Below, one piece after another: positions 23,175 through 34,759 of a stretch of DNA of 64,000 bases. The stretch lies in contig OU015498.1 of NCBI GenBank assembly GCA_907164885.2, forward strand, positions 91,521,733 through 91,585,732, written 5' to 3'. Below the pieces are notes generated by a model. It did no database searches and was not told where the DNA came from. It was given only the letters and a program-made list of their open reading frames with translations. Made by a program: the position numbers and the translations under genes. This DNA comes from Dolomedes plantarius. Taxonomy: Eukaryota; Arthropoda; Arachnida; Araneae; Dolomedidae. How positions within the stretch are numbered: the stretch's first letter is position 1; every line of letters starts with the position of its first letter.

Positions 23175-25988
23175 TACAAGATGTATTTATATATTTTTTC
23201 AAAAGTGATAATTATTTCTTCCAGTCCCCTTTTTTCTACGTTTGGTAGTCTTTTTAAATTATTCAGTCAGAAAGTCTCATACCTTTTGCACCCAAACTAA
23301 ACATCTTGTATGTGTTACTAATCGTCTCGAGAGGCTTTAATTATTCATTTTTTCCCCTAGCTTGTTAATGCACGTGCTTAAGGATACATACCACCAAGAA
23401 AACAGCATGGTCTGAAATTTGCAAATCTACAGCGATCGACAGTCATTCGAAAGTTTTCCTTTCTAGCGTCGGTAAATTTCAAAACACCCTCAGTTATACT
23501 GAAAAAAAAAAGATCCAGAATAACTCACTATTAATTGACAAGGCTTCTAGAAATAAATACCGGTTTCAAGAAATCATTGTTCCCGATTTTATCGTAAGTG
23601 CTTAAGTGTGGTCACTTTGACCTTCTTTTTCCTTTCTTTAGTAAAAAAGAAAATAAATAAAAGATTTTTGGCGTTTCCTCGTATCTCGTTGTTTCTTCCT
23701 ACCATGAAACGACCCAATTTTGCGTTACATGCCTCGATCATTACGATATATATTTAGGTCAAAACCGAGAAGGTAAAAATAGTATAGCTTCTTTTTCAGA
23801 ACCCATCCCTGCTTACGTCCGTCCGTAGTTGCGATTCTAAGCCAGAACAGGAACTCGGAAACTCAGGCAGTGTGTAGCACATCTTCCGGATATGAATAGT
23901 TCCGACGTAAACACCACGTCTTGCACACAACTTAGGGAACAAGATGAACGTGGACGAAATTTAAAATGAATATTTGTACGATTTTCGGATTTTTTTTAAG
24001 TGCAACTACCCTATGTTTTTTATTGTGACATTGTCTCAATTGTTACCCGTAATTAGTGCTTATATAAGTATGTGATACCCCTTTCCTACCCCCCTTTCAA
24101 CATGTCATCTATCTGCGAACTGTTGATCCGAGCGGTCTCATAAACTCTTGGATAAGAAGCCATAAAGTTCTTGTAATGTGCGGGTTTTGACGTTATAGAA
24201 CGCATAAATCCCAGAGTGTTTCAAGGGCTCTTCAGAATTTGACACTATAGTGATGGCTGGAATGTCATAAACTTCGAACACTTATCAGCACTTCAAACGC
24301 CAGAGAAATCCCTTTGAATTCACCGACAGTATAAAGATAGACGGCAAGAGTCCACGAGGCAGAGAGCTGTTTTAGATTGCCAGGGAGATGGAGCTCTCCT
24401 GGTCGGAGGCCTTGTTAGACCACAGCTGTCTTGGAACCCCAAAAAAGCCAACCTGATGATCCAACTATATATTCTAACTCGCTGTACTACATACATGCTT
24501 TAAATGTAGTAGTTGTATTATGTTTAACGTATCGTAGTAAATAGTTGAAGCGAAAGGCTTGTGTTATTATTGACTACGGTACAATATCGTGAATAAAAAT
24601 TGATACTGGGTGATTAATTAATTGCAATGATTTTTACCTCGGACAATAACTTTCCCTAAAAGAGACAAAACAGAAATGCAGACATCCCCTTATCTTGATA
24701 GTTAGCTTTTACGATAAACCTGCTTTAGTAACAACTTTCTTTCAAAGACAGAATTAAAGATGCTTAAGAGGATTTTTTGATTGGAAGAAAAAGACGACTA
24801 ATTAAAGTCTCGTTTTCTGACGACTATGGGCCTTATTGCAAGATTCTCTTCTCATCTCCCCTACTTCTCCTCTACTCTCATCGACCAAGAAATTTGAATT
24901 TTGTGGAAAGCGGAAAGCGAAATGAAGACCCCAGTTTGTATCTCATCTCAAACCCTAACCTCCTAACACACCACAGTCATCACATTACTTCATGCAGCAG
25001 GCAGGTTCAAAATCAAAACCTAAATAATTCGTTACCCACTCACCAGCTTTCTATTTCGATCTCAGTCGCAGGCACGAGCTTCTGTTCATCAATTAATATC
25101 AACATTTTGTTCCTAGGTAAAATGAATTCACATACCAATGACGAGATACTCACGCTCTTTTCTAAAAACCCAAACTGTATTGCGCGCGCGCGCGTGTTTG
25201 TGTGTGCGTGCGTGCGTGCACATGTTACATTTTTGCCACACAAGAGTGGTTTTCTTTCGTGAGTACACAGAATCACAATCTTTGTACAACTGTCCTTCTC
25301 TGTTCTAAAAATAGCCTGCTCCACTTCCAGTTATATGATGAAAGCAAAAACTATGGAAGGTGTACCGAAATCGGACGGTCCGCAACACTTCCCAACTATT
25401 CGGACAACTCGTATTTTCAACAACTCTCAGCTTTCATTATTTCCACTTCATATAATCTATGAATTTATCACATGATATCAACTGTTAGTAAGTGTCAGAG
25501 TTATTTCGAGTTTCATATGTTATTTGGCGTGGTTTGATAGGTTATCATGGGGTAGGGGGGGGGGGGGTTTCTCGTAACTCAACAGAAATTTTCCAGAAAA
25601 AAATATTCCAGATAATTGCTTTGTCACAGAATGAAAGCCAAAGCGCCTTAGTTTCGGTAGGCGGGACTGCACACCTGTAAATGATCTTACGGGATTTGAG
25701 AAACGTCGGAACTAAATCTTGTCATCAGCTTACGGTGCGGGACTAACTGAAAAGAATTTTTAAATTAATATTTCCAGAATTTTACTAATCGTACAGAATC
25801 ACTATAAATGTGACTTGTAACAACCACCTGCTAGAAGTATCCTGCTAGAAGGCTCAACATGGAGGAGACAGGATGTCGAAATGACTTCAGAGTGAAGGCA
25901 CTGCTAGTTTTGCCATCAAACTGGGAAAGTCGCTTGAAGGTCACTAAAACACTACTAGTAGATGGTCCGATCGAAATTCCGTCACCGA
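23175..25988. other. no gene recognised
   Basis: No coding domain is visible. The 161-codon frame at 24777-25262 is low-complexity and partly crosses the alternating purine-pyrimidine tract at 25181. A short perfect-looking hairpin (CCAGGGAGA...TCTCCTGG) sits near 24379-24402. Confidence 0.5.
25181..25224. repeat. alternating (GC)n/(GT)n tract, Z-DNA prone
   Basis: A run of seven consecutive GC steps followed by GTGTGTGCGTGCGTGCGTGCACATG with a single break in alternation (TTT near 25197). Long GC/GT alternation is the classic sequence able to adopt Z-DNA. Confidence 0.8.
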
Positions 25989-26585
25989 CAGGGGCGTCTC
26001 GAGTCCAGAGATTTGGGAGGGGGGGGGGGCAACGTTGGCTCTTAGGGTTTTATTTATATAATATATATATATATATAAAAGAAATAAACAACAATTAAAT
26101 GTACATTAAATCTTTCTCGGTAATAATTTATTAATGTTTTCATTTCGACCTGTTCCTCCAAAACAAATAGGTAGAGCTTTATTTAACATTGAATTTTAAG
26201 AAAATAACAGCAAATAAGGAAAAACTGATAAATGAAAATGATATTAAGAAAAAAAAAGAATGGAATTGGTAATATTTACAAAAACAAACACTAAAAGTAG
26301 CTTGCTTGCATAAAAATAATATTTCATTTGTAGTTGTAGAACAACTGGATAGCAACTAAGCTAAAAATTCCTACTCTGGTAAACGTTTTATCGTATTATA
26401 TTAAATAACTTTAATACACGTAAATAAAAAATGGGAAACCCCCAAAAGTAGACTTACACGAGAAAATCAAGTCGCCAGGTTTTCCGTTTAGAAAAGCGGT
26501 CAATAATTTTCTCAACGTCAAGATCAATGTCCTTATGAACGTATAACAAGCACTGTCCAGTCAAACGTTCCTGGGTCATTCTCGA
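25989..26585 (-). mobile_element. hAT element, 3' part
   Basis: The right-hand transposase tail (26454-26579, minus strand) and the terminus CAGGGGCGTCTCGAGTCC at 25989 have the spacing and polarity expected for coding end, 3' UTR and TIR of a hAT element. The 5' half and other TIR are not found. A poly-G run lies just inside the terminus. Confidence 0.5.
26454..26579 (-). pseudogene. hAT transposase C-terminal remnant (dimerisation region)
   Basis: The last ~41 residues of a minus-strand frame read MTQERLTGQCLLYV, then DVEKIIDRFSKRKTWRLDF, then stop. This is the ending typical of ZMYM-like hAT transposases (M.QERL..L.LL.IH.D...D...VID.FA.KK.RRL.F). The residues upstream do not look like hAT, so a frameshift or rearrangement removes the rest. 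The identification is from memory of the family pattern. Confidence 0.6.
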
Positions 26586-27289
26586 GCAATGCAACACATT
26601 GCAGGGGGAATGGTAAGAATCTTTAGTAGAATACGCCAGGCTTTTTGGGGGCAGGAGGGTAATTGTAACTACTGTCCCCCTCTTGGAGCCGCCGTTGGTC
26701 ACAGGTATGACTGTTGCCAGTGTCAGTGTATAAGCGAGAACTTCGAAAGCGCCGCGGCTGTTGAATGCTGTTATGGAAGTGAAAAGAGTAGGGACGTAAT
26801 GAATAGAGTAGAAACGTAACCAACAATTTATGGGCTTCGAAGCTGGCATTACAGCATTCCCCGTCAAACAAGGAATACTAAACTTTTGAATACATCCCCC
26901 ACATTCCATCTTTTACTATTCCACTTTCTCTTTATAGCCTACGCACAGGAGTAGAATAACAGATTTTGCAGGCTTGTCTGCAAAATCAGAATTTGCGGTT
27001 TAGAAACTCGCGATAGGCATGGGTGTTTGTCACCTTGGAATCGGCTTTAAGCTGAAGGTCGAGGTAACTTGCCCTCCGGTAGTAAAGGTGACCGCAACGC
27101 CCCCCCCCCAAAAAAAAAAAAAAAAAAAACAACCAGAACCTTTTTTTACGCCAACGACGAATGATTGTTTGTTCATATTTCTTTCGTAATAATTTTCCAA
27201 TGATATTTTTTTCTTCTTTCTTCCCTACGTCATTTCGGTCAACCAGCGTTCCCTCCCCAGTAGAACGCTCCGTAACGATCATCTACAAG

Positions 27290-27455
27290 AATAATGAATC
27301 GAACCTACGACTTCTGGATCAACGACTTAAGCTGTAGACCTTACCTGCATTTGTATGGGATTTTTAACTCCTGGATACCATCCCTCTCAACTTCTGTACA
27401 GATTTCATATACAAGTCGAATGGCGCCCTAGCCATTCGGCCATCCCCTGGCGAAA
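27290..27455 (-). repeat. tRNA-like/SINE-like sequence
   Basis: On the minus strand GGGATGGCCGAATGGCTAGG resembles a Leu/Ser-type tRNA A-box region, and GTCGTAGGTTCGATTC a B box. The two are ~130 nt apart, too far for a plain tRNA, and a second, degenerate B-box-like AGGAGTTAAAAATCCC lies between. Possibly a composite tRNA-derived SINE head; I do not call a functional tRNA. Confidence 0.4.
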
Positions 27456-27857
27456 TGAAATAGGACAATTCCTAATGTTTTTAAACGCTTCAACGTCACA
27501 CAAGTGCAAGAATTTTTCAATCAGTTAAAACGAGTGTTCCAGTAAGGTAAGGTTTATTACTCCATAATTATCTGTTAAATAAAGAGAAAGAAAGAGAGAA
27601 TTTAATAATTACAAGATAAAAAGAACTTTTTATATACCACGTTTTAAAATTTTCTGTTGAATCATATAAACTTGACAATTCTACGTATTAATAAATACTT
27701 TTTTAAAATTTTTTTGATGAATTATCCCAGCAACTTGAAAGAAAATGATCAAATGCGTAATAAAGAGAGCAATTATAAGAAATTTTTAAACATTTATTAA
27801 TTGAATTACATATATATTTTTACAAACATTAATACCAGAGCCTACTTGGTTTCCAAT

Positions 27858-28040
27858 TTTTTTTTTTTTTTTTTTGTAGTGCCAGGTCACCCGCGTGGAG
27901 GTGAGCCTTGACATATTGAGTATGAGAGGCTAAGTGTAGTGTAAACTACATATATGACGCGTCATACCGTTACTGACCCAACAAGGGCGTCAAACGCCGT
28001 TACGCAAAAGTGCAAGCATTGAATTCGATCGAACCGCCAC
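27858..28040 (-). repeat. possible poly-A-tailed retrocopy
   Basis: A run of about 18 T at 27858 borders a GC-richer block to about 28040, as expected for a minus-strand SINE or retrotranscript with a 3' poly-A tail. No convincing target duplication or known RNA was recognised. Confidence 0.35.
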
Positions 28041-28205
28041 CTTGCGGATTTTTTTAAACTAACCTTCCATACAAAACAAAATTAACTGAAAATGAATTCA
28101 ATTCTGATTAAAGATGGCTAAAAGTATTAAAAGAATGCACTGTCATCGTGTTCTGGGCTATTCTAAAAGTTTCAAATGTCTAGCTAGTCAGGAAGTTAGT
28201 TAAAA

Positions 28206-28270
28206 ATCGATTGCAAAATTTGTACTGGACAAACACACAAACAAGAAAGCGAGTTAATAAAAGTGTGGTA
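28206..28270 (+). repeat. short dispersed repeat, partner at 41957-42022
   Basis: Both read TCGATTGCAA(A/G)ATTTGTAC then GGACAAAC, CACACA, CAAGAAA(G/A)CGAGTTAATAAAA. The family is unknown. The 41.9-kb copy cuts off a hAT MITE. Confidence 0.6.
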
Positions 28271-28353
28271 AACACACACACACACACAAAACAAAAACAA
28301 AAACCACTGATCTCATATATAGAAAATCGTGAAACCTTAAAAGATGGAATTAA

Positions 28354-28688
28354 AAGCTGCAGTGTACTAACCCTATTTAACCCAACTCAATGTTCACCTA
28401 TGGAGAAAATGTGTCCAAGAATTGCCAACTTTGATTTAAAGATTTTTTTTAAAATTGTACTCCGTAATAGAGAAAAATCTGGTATAGTGTTTTAAACGCT
28501 TCTAAATTCCTTTGGTGGACGAAATTTATAAAATGAATCCTGATGCAAGGTACAGAAAAGTTCAGGCTATCTGAAAATACCAATTTTATTGGATTATCAG
28601 CTTTTATGTAGCTGTAAATAGTAGACGAATTTTCTCTATAGGTTAACACTGAAGTGAGTAATTCCAATAGGGTTAGTACACAGAAGCT
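28354..28688. mobile_element. 335-bp TTAA-flanked MITE (TTAA family, complete)
   Basis: TTAA stands at 28350-28353 and 28689-28692. Imperfect inverted repeats of about 65 bp run inward (GTGTACTAACCCTATT..., then CCTAT(G/A)GAGAAAAT). There is no coding capacity. Related single ends occur at 150-233 and 22195-22255. Confidence 0.7.
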
Positions 28689-29098
28689 TTAAGGGACAAA
28701 TTAGATTTAAAAAATTTCCACCCTGCTTCTTCTCTCTGCACTTTCTGACCACCATTCCTTTTCATTCTACATTAGTCCTTTTTAATTCTTTTTTTTTGTT
28801 TAATTTTAACTCCAACTTTGACCTAAAATGACATCAGCGGGCGAACCATGGTCTGTGGGGCACGTGTTAAAAATTCCTTGCCTAGAGGATTCATTAGAAG
28901 CGCTCGTCGAAATCAGCTCCTTTGTCTGGCGGAACAAAGTAATTTGGCCCGCCTCGCAATTGCGGCGGCCGACGCGAAGGGCAAATTACTTGACCCCTGA
29001 ACTTTACAGGAAGCCGGACACGGCGGAAAAGGACAAAAGTAGGGCGTGGAAAGAGGTACCAGCATGAATCGAAAAAAGACGCTATCTCCTCGGAGGAG

Positions 29099-29460
29099 AA
29101 AATAATTCTAGGGATCATCTCACGGTAAAATTTCTCGATAACATGGAATTTTTTCACAACTGCATTTAATGACGATTTATGTAACAATGACTAACAGTAT
29201 GTAAAAAGTCACACCACAAAAATTTGAATCGGTCATATTGAAAAGGAGTCATCTCCACTTTTCTAAAAAATTCTAGGAAAACAAATTCTAGGAACCATCT
29301 CACGTTAAAATTTCTCGATAGCATGGAATTTTTTTTCACAACTACATTCAATGACGATTTATGAGAAAGTGACTAAAAATATGTAAAAAGTCCCACCTGA
29401 AAAATTTGAATCTATCATTTTGAAAAGGAGTTATCTCCACTTTTCAAAAACTCATCTCCA
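29099..29460. repeat. 180-bp tandem duplication with a downstream inverted piece
   Basis: The block beginning AATTCTAGG(G/A)A(T/C)CATCTCACG occurs at 29105 and again at 29285, sharing TTTCTCGATA and GGAGT(C/T)ATCTCCACTTTT in order. A segment near 29618-29655 inverts the GAAAAGGAGTCATCTCC part. A 16-base poly-C run (29468-29483) follows. Confidence 0.75.
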
Positions 29461-29898
29461 CTTTTCTCCCCCCCCCCCCCCCCAAGTTCAAAAAAATATT
29501 AACAAATTATATTTTTGCATCAGGAATGATGCCCTATAAACATAATAAATACTAAATTTAGTTTAAATAATAGTGCATGAAGGCGAGTTATAGTTTTTTA
29601 CTTCTCGTGAGAAATTTTAAAAAATGGAGATGACTCCTTTGCAAAATGACCGATTCATTTATTTTCAACGAGAAAAAATTAAATTAGGTCAGAAATATAG
29701 CTTTCTACAAAACTCGAACTCTTAAAAAGAAAGATATATGAGCACTAGTCAACATCCCACCTGTTGGATCCCCCACTACATTTGCATTAACCTTCAGCTT
29801 ACGGGGCCCATTTTTCAGATTCCCTGTTCAGAACGGGAAATTTCATACCTCCTTTGTAAGAACGGCCATTTAGGGGGTTATATATATATATATATATA

Positions 29899-30489
29899 CA
29901 GTCGAACCTCCATATATCGAACTTCCCTATATCGAAATTTTCTATATATCGAACTCTTAGCAAATCTCAATGTTCATTACATAGAAAAACTGTTTCTATA
30001 TATCGAAAAAATCTCTATATATCGAAATTTTTTTCGCGACATATTGGGGGATTTTATTCCACTTTAGAATAAAATCTCCCAATTTTTGACGTTTGAAACA
30101 ATACTTCGTGGACCCCTGATAAAGTTTTTAATGGACTGAATAAATGCGAGCATTTCTTTGATGAACTTTCCGCAAAACTGGCTGTTCAGCAAGATATTCG
30201 TAGTTTTGTTTTAAAAGAATGTAACTGTGATCACTGTCTGAATTATTGATTTTTTTAAAGGTATATAAGTACTCAATAAATCTTTCACATTAATTCATTT
30301 TTTAGTTAACTTTCATTTAATGTTATTCGCATATAAATTGGAAATGGAGATTCGTATACGAAAATTAGCTTTAATTTTAATGTTTTAGGAGAACTATGAT
30401 AAAACTAAGATCAATTCTATATATCGAAATTTCTATATATCGAATTTTTTTCCGGCATTTTGCTACTTCGATATATGGAGGTTCGACTG
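29899..30489 (+). mobile_element. pogo/Tigger-like element, 591 bp
   Basis: The ends are identical over 21 bp (CAGTCGAACCTCCATATATC plus one base), between TA at 29897-29898 and 30490-30491. Subterminal CTATATATCGAA words repeat several times at both ends. It carries a short frame near its right side. It inserted at the edge of a (TA)n tract. Confidence 0.85.
30097..30249 (+). pseudogene. possible C-terminal transposase remnant in the pogo-like element
   Basis: A 50-codon stop-free stretch (TSWTPDKVFNGLNKCEHFFD... ending HCLNY, stop TGA) sits upstream of the right-hand terminal region, where Tigger transposases end. It has codon-like composition unlike the surrounding AT DNA, but no diagnostic motif, so the assignment is positional. 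Confidence 0.35.
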
Positions 30490-30584
30490 TATTAATTTAT
30501 ATTAAGATTGTACAGAAATAAATGACACAAATGCTGTCACAGGGCGGAATACAGTTTATTAATAAAAAACAGATAGTACATCTG

Positions 30585-30680
30585 TCAGATATAATTCCCG
30601 GCCAAGTCAATGCACTTCTGCCATTTGTGTAAACCCTTCTCTGGGGGTGTTGGTGCACCACCTACGGACAATTGCATGCA
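30585..30680 (-). pseudogene. mariner-like transposase C-terminal scrap
   Basis: Minus-strand translation ends PEKGLHKWQKCIDLAGNYI, stop. The pattern 'W.KCI...G.Y' immediately before the stop is the usual ending of mariner-type transposases. Nothing upstream continues the frame convincingly, and no TIR pair was found. Confidence 0.45.
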
Positions 30681-30707
30681 GACGATTATATATATATACT
30701 ATATATA

Positions 30708-30990
30708 CAGGTGGTTATCAAAATAATGGAAACGCTAAGAAACATCATGGAAACCTTTATTAATACGCCGCAGGATCACCTTTATCTATCCGCTTATACA
30801 GATCACAGTGGTTAGATGATATATAGTCGGGGGGATTGTACAGGGCAAGATAAGATATTTGACTTCTTTTACATGCTCTTCAAACCAATACTATATAGAT
30901 TTAGCTGTATGTATAGGGGGATTATCATCCTGGAGAAAGCCTTCTGCTGCAAGTAACAGTGTTTGCACCATAAAATTAAAATCTTAATGA
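30708..30990 (-). mobile_element. Tc1-like element, one end only
   Basis: After TA at 30706-30707 comes CAGGTGGTTATCAAAATAAT, the style of Tc1-like TIRs with the 'AAATAATGGAAAC' follow-on. The next ~280 bp include GATTATCATCCTGGAGAAAG-type sequence expected for decayed transposase on the minus strand. No right TIR is found. Confidence 0.4.
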
Positions 30991-31816
30991 TAAAGATAAA
31001 TCAGACTTTGCTTCCCATTTTCTTTCAAACGATTTATATATATCTATTTGGATGAATTAGATAGTGTATAAATAATGGTTTCACAATTTTCAGACCAGAA
31101 GCAAAAGCAAGAAGCGAGAGAGCAAAAAGATAAAGATCTATTTGCTCTCTCGGGTACCTCACGAGCGTCACATTCGACTGTCACGAGCACACACACGTGA
31201 TATATAAGAGCGAATGTCAACGTTGATATTGCTATAAAAAAAATAAAAAAGCGGTCTTCCACCTTTAAAAAGTATCATCAATAAATTCGTAAGCTTACGC
31301 GGGCGTATAGTCATTAGAATGAATCGCTGAAAACATGTTGAAAAGCAATATAATTTGTACTTTATGTTCCTCCTACCCACACATGATGCACTGCATTTTT
31401 ACAAATATGGTACTATAGGGCTCCATTTTTGCTGTGAAATGTTTTCCCCCAAATACTTCTCATTTAGTACTATATGATGGAGTGGGTGTACAACTACGAA
31501 TTGACTCGCCCTCCAAAAGCATTAAACTATGACGGAAACCTTTAATGTTCATAAAGGCCTGTTCCCATAGCAGTCCGTTAGCTAAGGTCAACGAAGTGTT
31601 CACGGATGATGATAGGTGAGTCACCGAATGATGTCATAGCGCTCAGCTATATGATTGGTTAAAATTTAACGCTTACGCTAACGGACTACTATGTGCACTT
31701 GCCCTAAAAAAGCACGGCACTTCAACAACCATGACAGCTCTGACACTTAAAAAGGGATAAAAGAAAAAGTATGTAGCTTCTTTTCCCATCGCTTCACACA
31801 CAAATGCTATATTAAC

Positions 31817-32611
31817 AGCCCAAGGTAGCCTACCGGTAGCGCGTCGGCTCTTGGCACTGAGGGTGGTCGGATCGAATCTCGAGAAGCAGAGTTAAATACT
31901 TTCGTGTGTAGGCCGGATATAGCACTTTAAATCTACAGACCGGAAAGTCCTTCTTTGAGGTCAGTGGATGGGGAAGTTCAGGCCCTGATTTTCCATTAGG
32001 CCCGGGCTTAGCGGCCCCCAAAAAAATTTTAATTTTAAAAGAAAAAAAAGAAAAAAATTCCCAATACAATTTTTTTATTATATATATCCTTTCAAATTTG
32101 ATTGATTGGTTCATCATATGTATAGTTATATGTATAGTTCATCATATGTATGTTATAGTGTATATAAGGGAATAATAAGTTTTTCTGGTTGCATTGTATT
32201 GGTGTTAATGATGAAGTTAATATAATGTTGTATTGCTTTTTGTTATTTGATAATGTTCTAGGCTTCTACGCTTCAAATAGCCAATTCTTGGTAAAATGGT
32301 ACCTTCACAATGAATCATGATTATTTTTTTGTGTGTGTCAATTTTGGAAATGTTACGCCCACATCAGTGTTAGGGGGCCCCCATCCCGAGTTGTGCCTAT
32401 AATCAAGAAATTTCTAAATCGGTCCCTGGGGAAGTTACGATTCCCCCAGATGTCGCCCCTGGGGGAGCGCGGTCAAAATTGTGATGGCACCTAGCCAAGT
32501 CGGACTGTGACCCTTGTGGTGCTATTATAAACCGCAGTCGCAATACTCAGCCCGAATCCTATACGAATCTGGTCTGAGATTTCCAGTCAGGGACATTAAG
32601 AACAACAACAG
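31817..32611 (+). mobile_element. SINE-1 copy (plus strand) split by a hAT MITE
   Basis: The head AGCCCAAGGTAGCCTACCGG has an A-box-like core, followed by the B box GGATCGAATCTCG about 45 nt later. The body runs to the 3' tail AACAACAACA at 32601. The body is interrupted at 31979-32428, with GGGAAGTT on each side. This copy defines the SINE's 5' and 3' ends best. Confidence 0.8.
31979..32428. mobile_element. 450-bp hAT MITE nested in the SINE
   Basis: The ends are CAGGCCCTGATTT and, inverted, CAGGGACCGATTT. The target duplication GGGAAGTT is perfect (31971-31978 and 32429-32436). GGCCCCC/GGGGGCCCCC words occur near both ends, as in many 'CAGGGCCGG' hAT MITEs. No coding sequence. Confidence 0.88.
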
Positions 32612-33065
32612 AAAGGAAACAAAGACGAAGGCAGATGACAGAACCCTATCTTGTATTGTGAAACTTGTCAAGAATACAGTGAATTAGAAGCAATTTTTAC
32701 AGCTTTGAGTAGCTTTCTATGACCATAAAAAAAGGCAATTATATCTCTAGTGTTCCTCGAATTTCATTCAACCGTAAATAAGACAGCACTAAAGAAAGAT
32801 TTGTTCCTTTGTGTTTTTGGAGGCTAATGGTTACCAGAGAGTAAACACGAACTTTGCCGTACAGTTGTGGGTTTCTCTCCCCACTTTACTTTCTTTCATT
32901 TCGAGGTTGTGGGTCGCTTCAATTTTCTGTTTCCTGTTATAGCATCAATATAAATTTACAATCCGCAAACCTATAATTTGTTTTCCATTTGTCTACAGTT
33001 ATTTGTAACAAATTTTAGTTTGCATTAGCTGAGAAATTACTTTTATTTTCACTGTCGAAGTTATG
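32612..33065. other. no gene recognised
   Basis: Nothing supported beyond short AT-rich frames. Confidence 0.5.
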
Positions 33066-33252
33066 CCCACCTCCAGTGAGAAGAGACCTGGTACTGGTTT
33101 TAAGGTTGCTGCCTCCTCTTTGGGTATTAAGAAAATTATGAGGGTTTTAACTATTTAGGCTTTAAAAAAACCATCGCATGTTTAGATTTCTATTTTCATG
33201 TAATCAACGTATTTTGAGACTTTTAACCCTGCATCATACTACTAATAATTTT
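33066..33252 (-). repeat. dispersed repeat (family H), uninterrupted copy
   Basis: Inverted counterpart of 13289-13413 plus 13864-13930. The GGTTTTAAGGTTGCTGCCTC block directly adjoins the ATTAAGAAAATTATG block here, which shows what was inserted in the other copy. Confidence 0.6.
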
Positions 33253-33546
33253 CCGATGTGATGTGACGTGATACAGATGTGAAAATGGAGCTATACTTAT
33301 TTATTTATAATGACAAGACTTAGTATTTAAAAGTTTTAATAATGTTTATATTTACTCCTGGGGAAAACTTTGAGGACTATTGCTAAAAGATAAAATAAAT
33401 TTTTCGAAAATGAACTAATTTTTTGGACGTTCTTTCTAAAGCCCAAGGACCCGCTTTTTGTGAATTGATTTTCTCGAAAATTACGACGACTGAAAAGCTG
33501 AAATTCGGCTTGTGTACTCTGAATTTAATGTAGATTTTCAGAACTT

Positions 33547-33604
33547 GTTCCTAACTTTCGTCTGGGGGTTCCTAACTTTCGTCGAAGGGTGTTCCTAACT
33601 TTCG
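33547..33604 (+). repeat. three short repeats of GTTCCTAACTTTCGTC
   Basis: The 16-bp word occurs three times with 6-9-bp spacers. Function unknown; it may be a remnant of a minisatellite. Confidence 0.8.
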
Positions 33605-34135
33605 TCTTTAAAAAAGAATTTAACATTTTTCAATGTCAAAACAAAATCGTTATAAAAACGGCCTTAACTCGAGAACGAATAACAAAATCACACTAATTTA
33701 TGTTAAATAAGGACAATAATTTTTAGTATCCCTCCCTACGAGAAAAATGATTGAAAAAAAGGACACAACTCTAGTATTATTTTACCCTAATTTCCCCCTC
33801 CAAATATCTGTGGAATAGAACTGCCCTTTAAAAGGGCCGGCCTTAGCAATTGCGGCGCCCAATTACAGAATTTAAGGTGGGGCTCTTCAAAATACTAGTA
33901 TTCATTAAATGATAAAAATATAATGTAAAGCTTGTCAAAATAAGAAAGCGGTCATATTTGTTTCTTTATGTATATCTATAAGAAAACAAAAGCTAAAAAG
34001 TAGCTAGACTACAAAGATTTCATTTATAGAACAAATCATTTATGATTTGATCAAATTTTAATATCCACGTGCTCTATAGTGTTGCATGATTGTTAAGTCT
34101 CTACTGCGATATTGTTGATCTCAGGTATGTTTTAA

Positions 34136-34759
34136 CCCTTCAACAGGCGCGCCAATTTTTGGAACACCAGCAGGCGCGCGTGGCACAAAGTGCAACGTCT
34201 CTTTCAACCTATTATTCTTTTTGTAATAATTATTTTGTAATGATTATTCTTTTTGTAATAAGGAACTTTTTTTTTTTCAAATTGAAAATAATAATTCTGC
34301 GTTTTATGACAATATATAAAATGTCGATAATATTGAGATATATGTATAATTAAAGGCAAAAGAATGCAGATACAATCAACTTATTTCAAAACTGTCCGGT
34401 TTAATGGATCAAAGGACAACTTGCGAATGAATTCCTATTATGTTCAAAAAGCTAAAAAACAATGAAAATGTCCATCTTCGTGATATGCGGGATACCGTGT
34501 AACAGCTGCACATTGGATCGACTACATCAACTCCTGCTTTTGTCGTATTGTAATCCAGTATAATCGCTGGTTTACCATGGTTAAATCACGACCACCAATG
34601 AATGGAAAGGAATACGAGGGTCAGAAAACCAGACCTGCATCAGAGAGTGTGTAGCTATAAATAGAAACTGCTTAGAACATTCAAACCTTACATGTAAAAA
34701 CAAACCATTCAAAATTACGAAAATGTTGCACTTTGTACACGGGCGCGCCCGCTGAAGGG
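34136..34759. mobile_element. piggyBac-type MITE, copy 2 (624 bp)
   Basis: Intact TTAA duplications at 34132-34135 and 34760-34763. Ends are CCCTTCAACAGGCGCGCC and, inverted, CCCTTCAGCGGGCGCGCC. Sub-terminal GTTGCACTTT(G/A) words mirror each other. It is closely related to 12215-12804 throughout. It sits inside DNA whose outer edges (AGGGCCGGCCTTAG at 33835, CTTAAGCCCGGGCCTT near 35010) hint at a hAT element, which I could not confirm with a TSD. Confidence 0.88.

Noticed and set aside
24777..25262. 161-codon open frame as a host exon
   Set aside because: Ser/Leu/His-rich without conserved motif, ends in the GC/GT alternating tract, and no splice-framed neighbours were seen.
27290..27455. 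Functional intron-containing tRNA-Leu
   Set aside because: A-box and B-box spacing is too long, there are two competing B boxes, and I cannot pair a clean acceptor stem.
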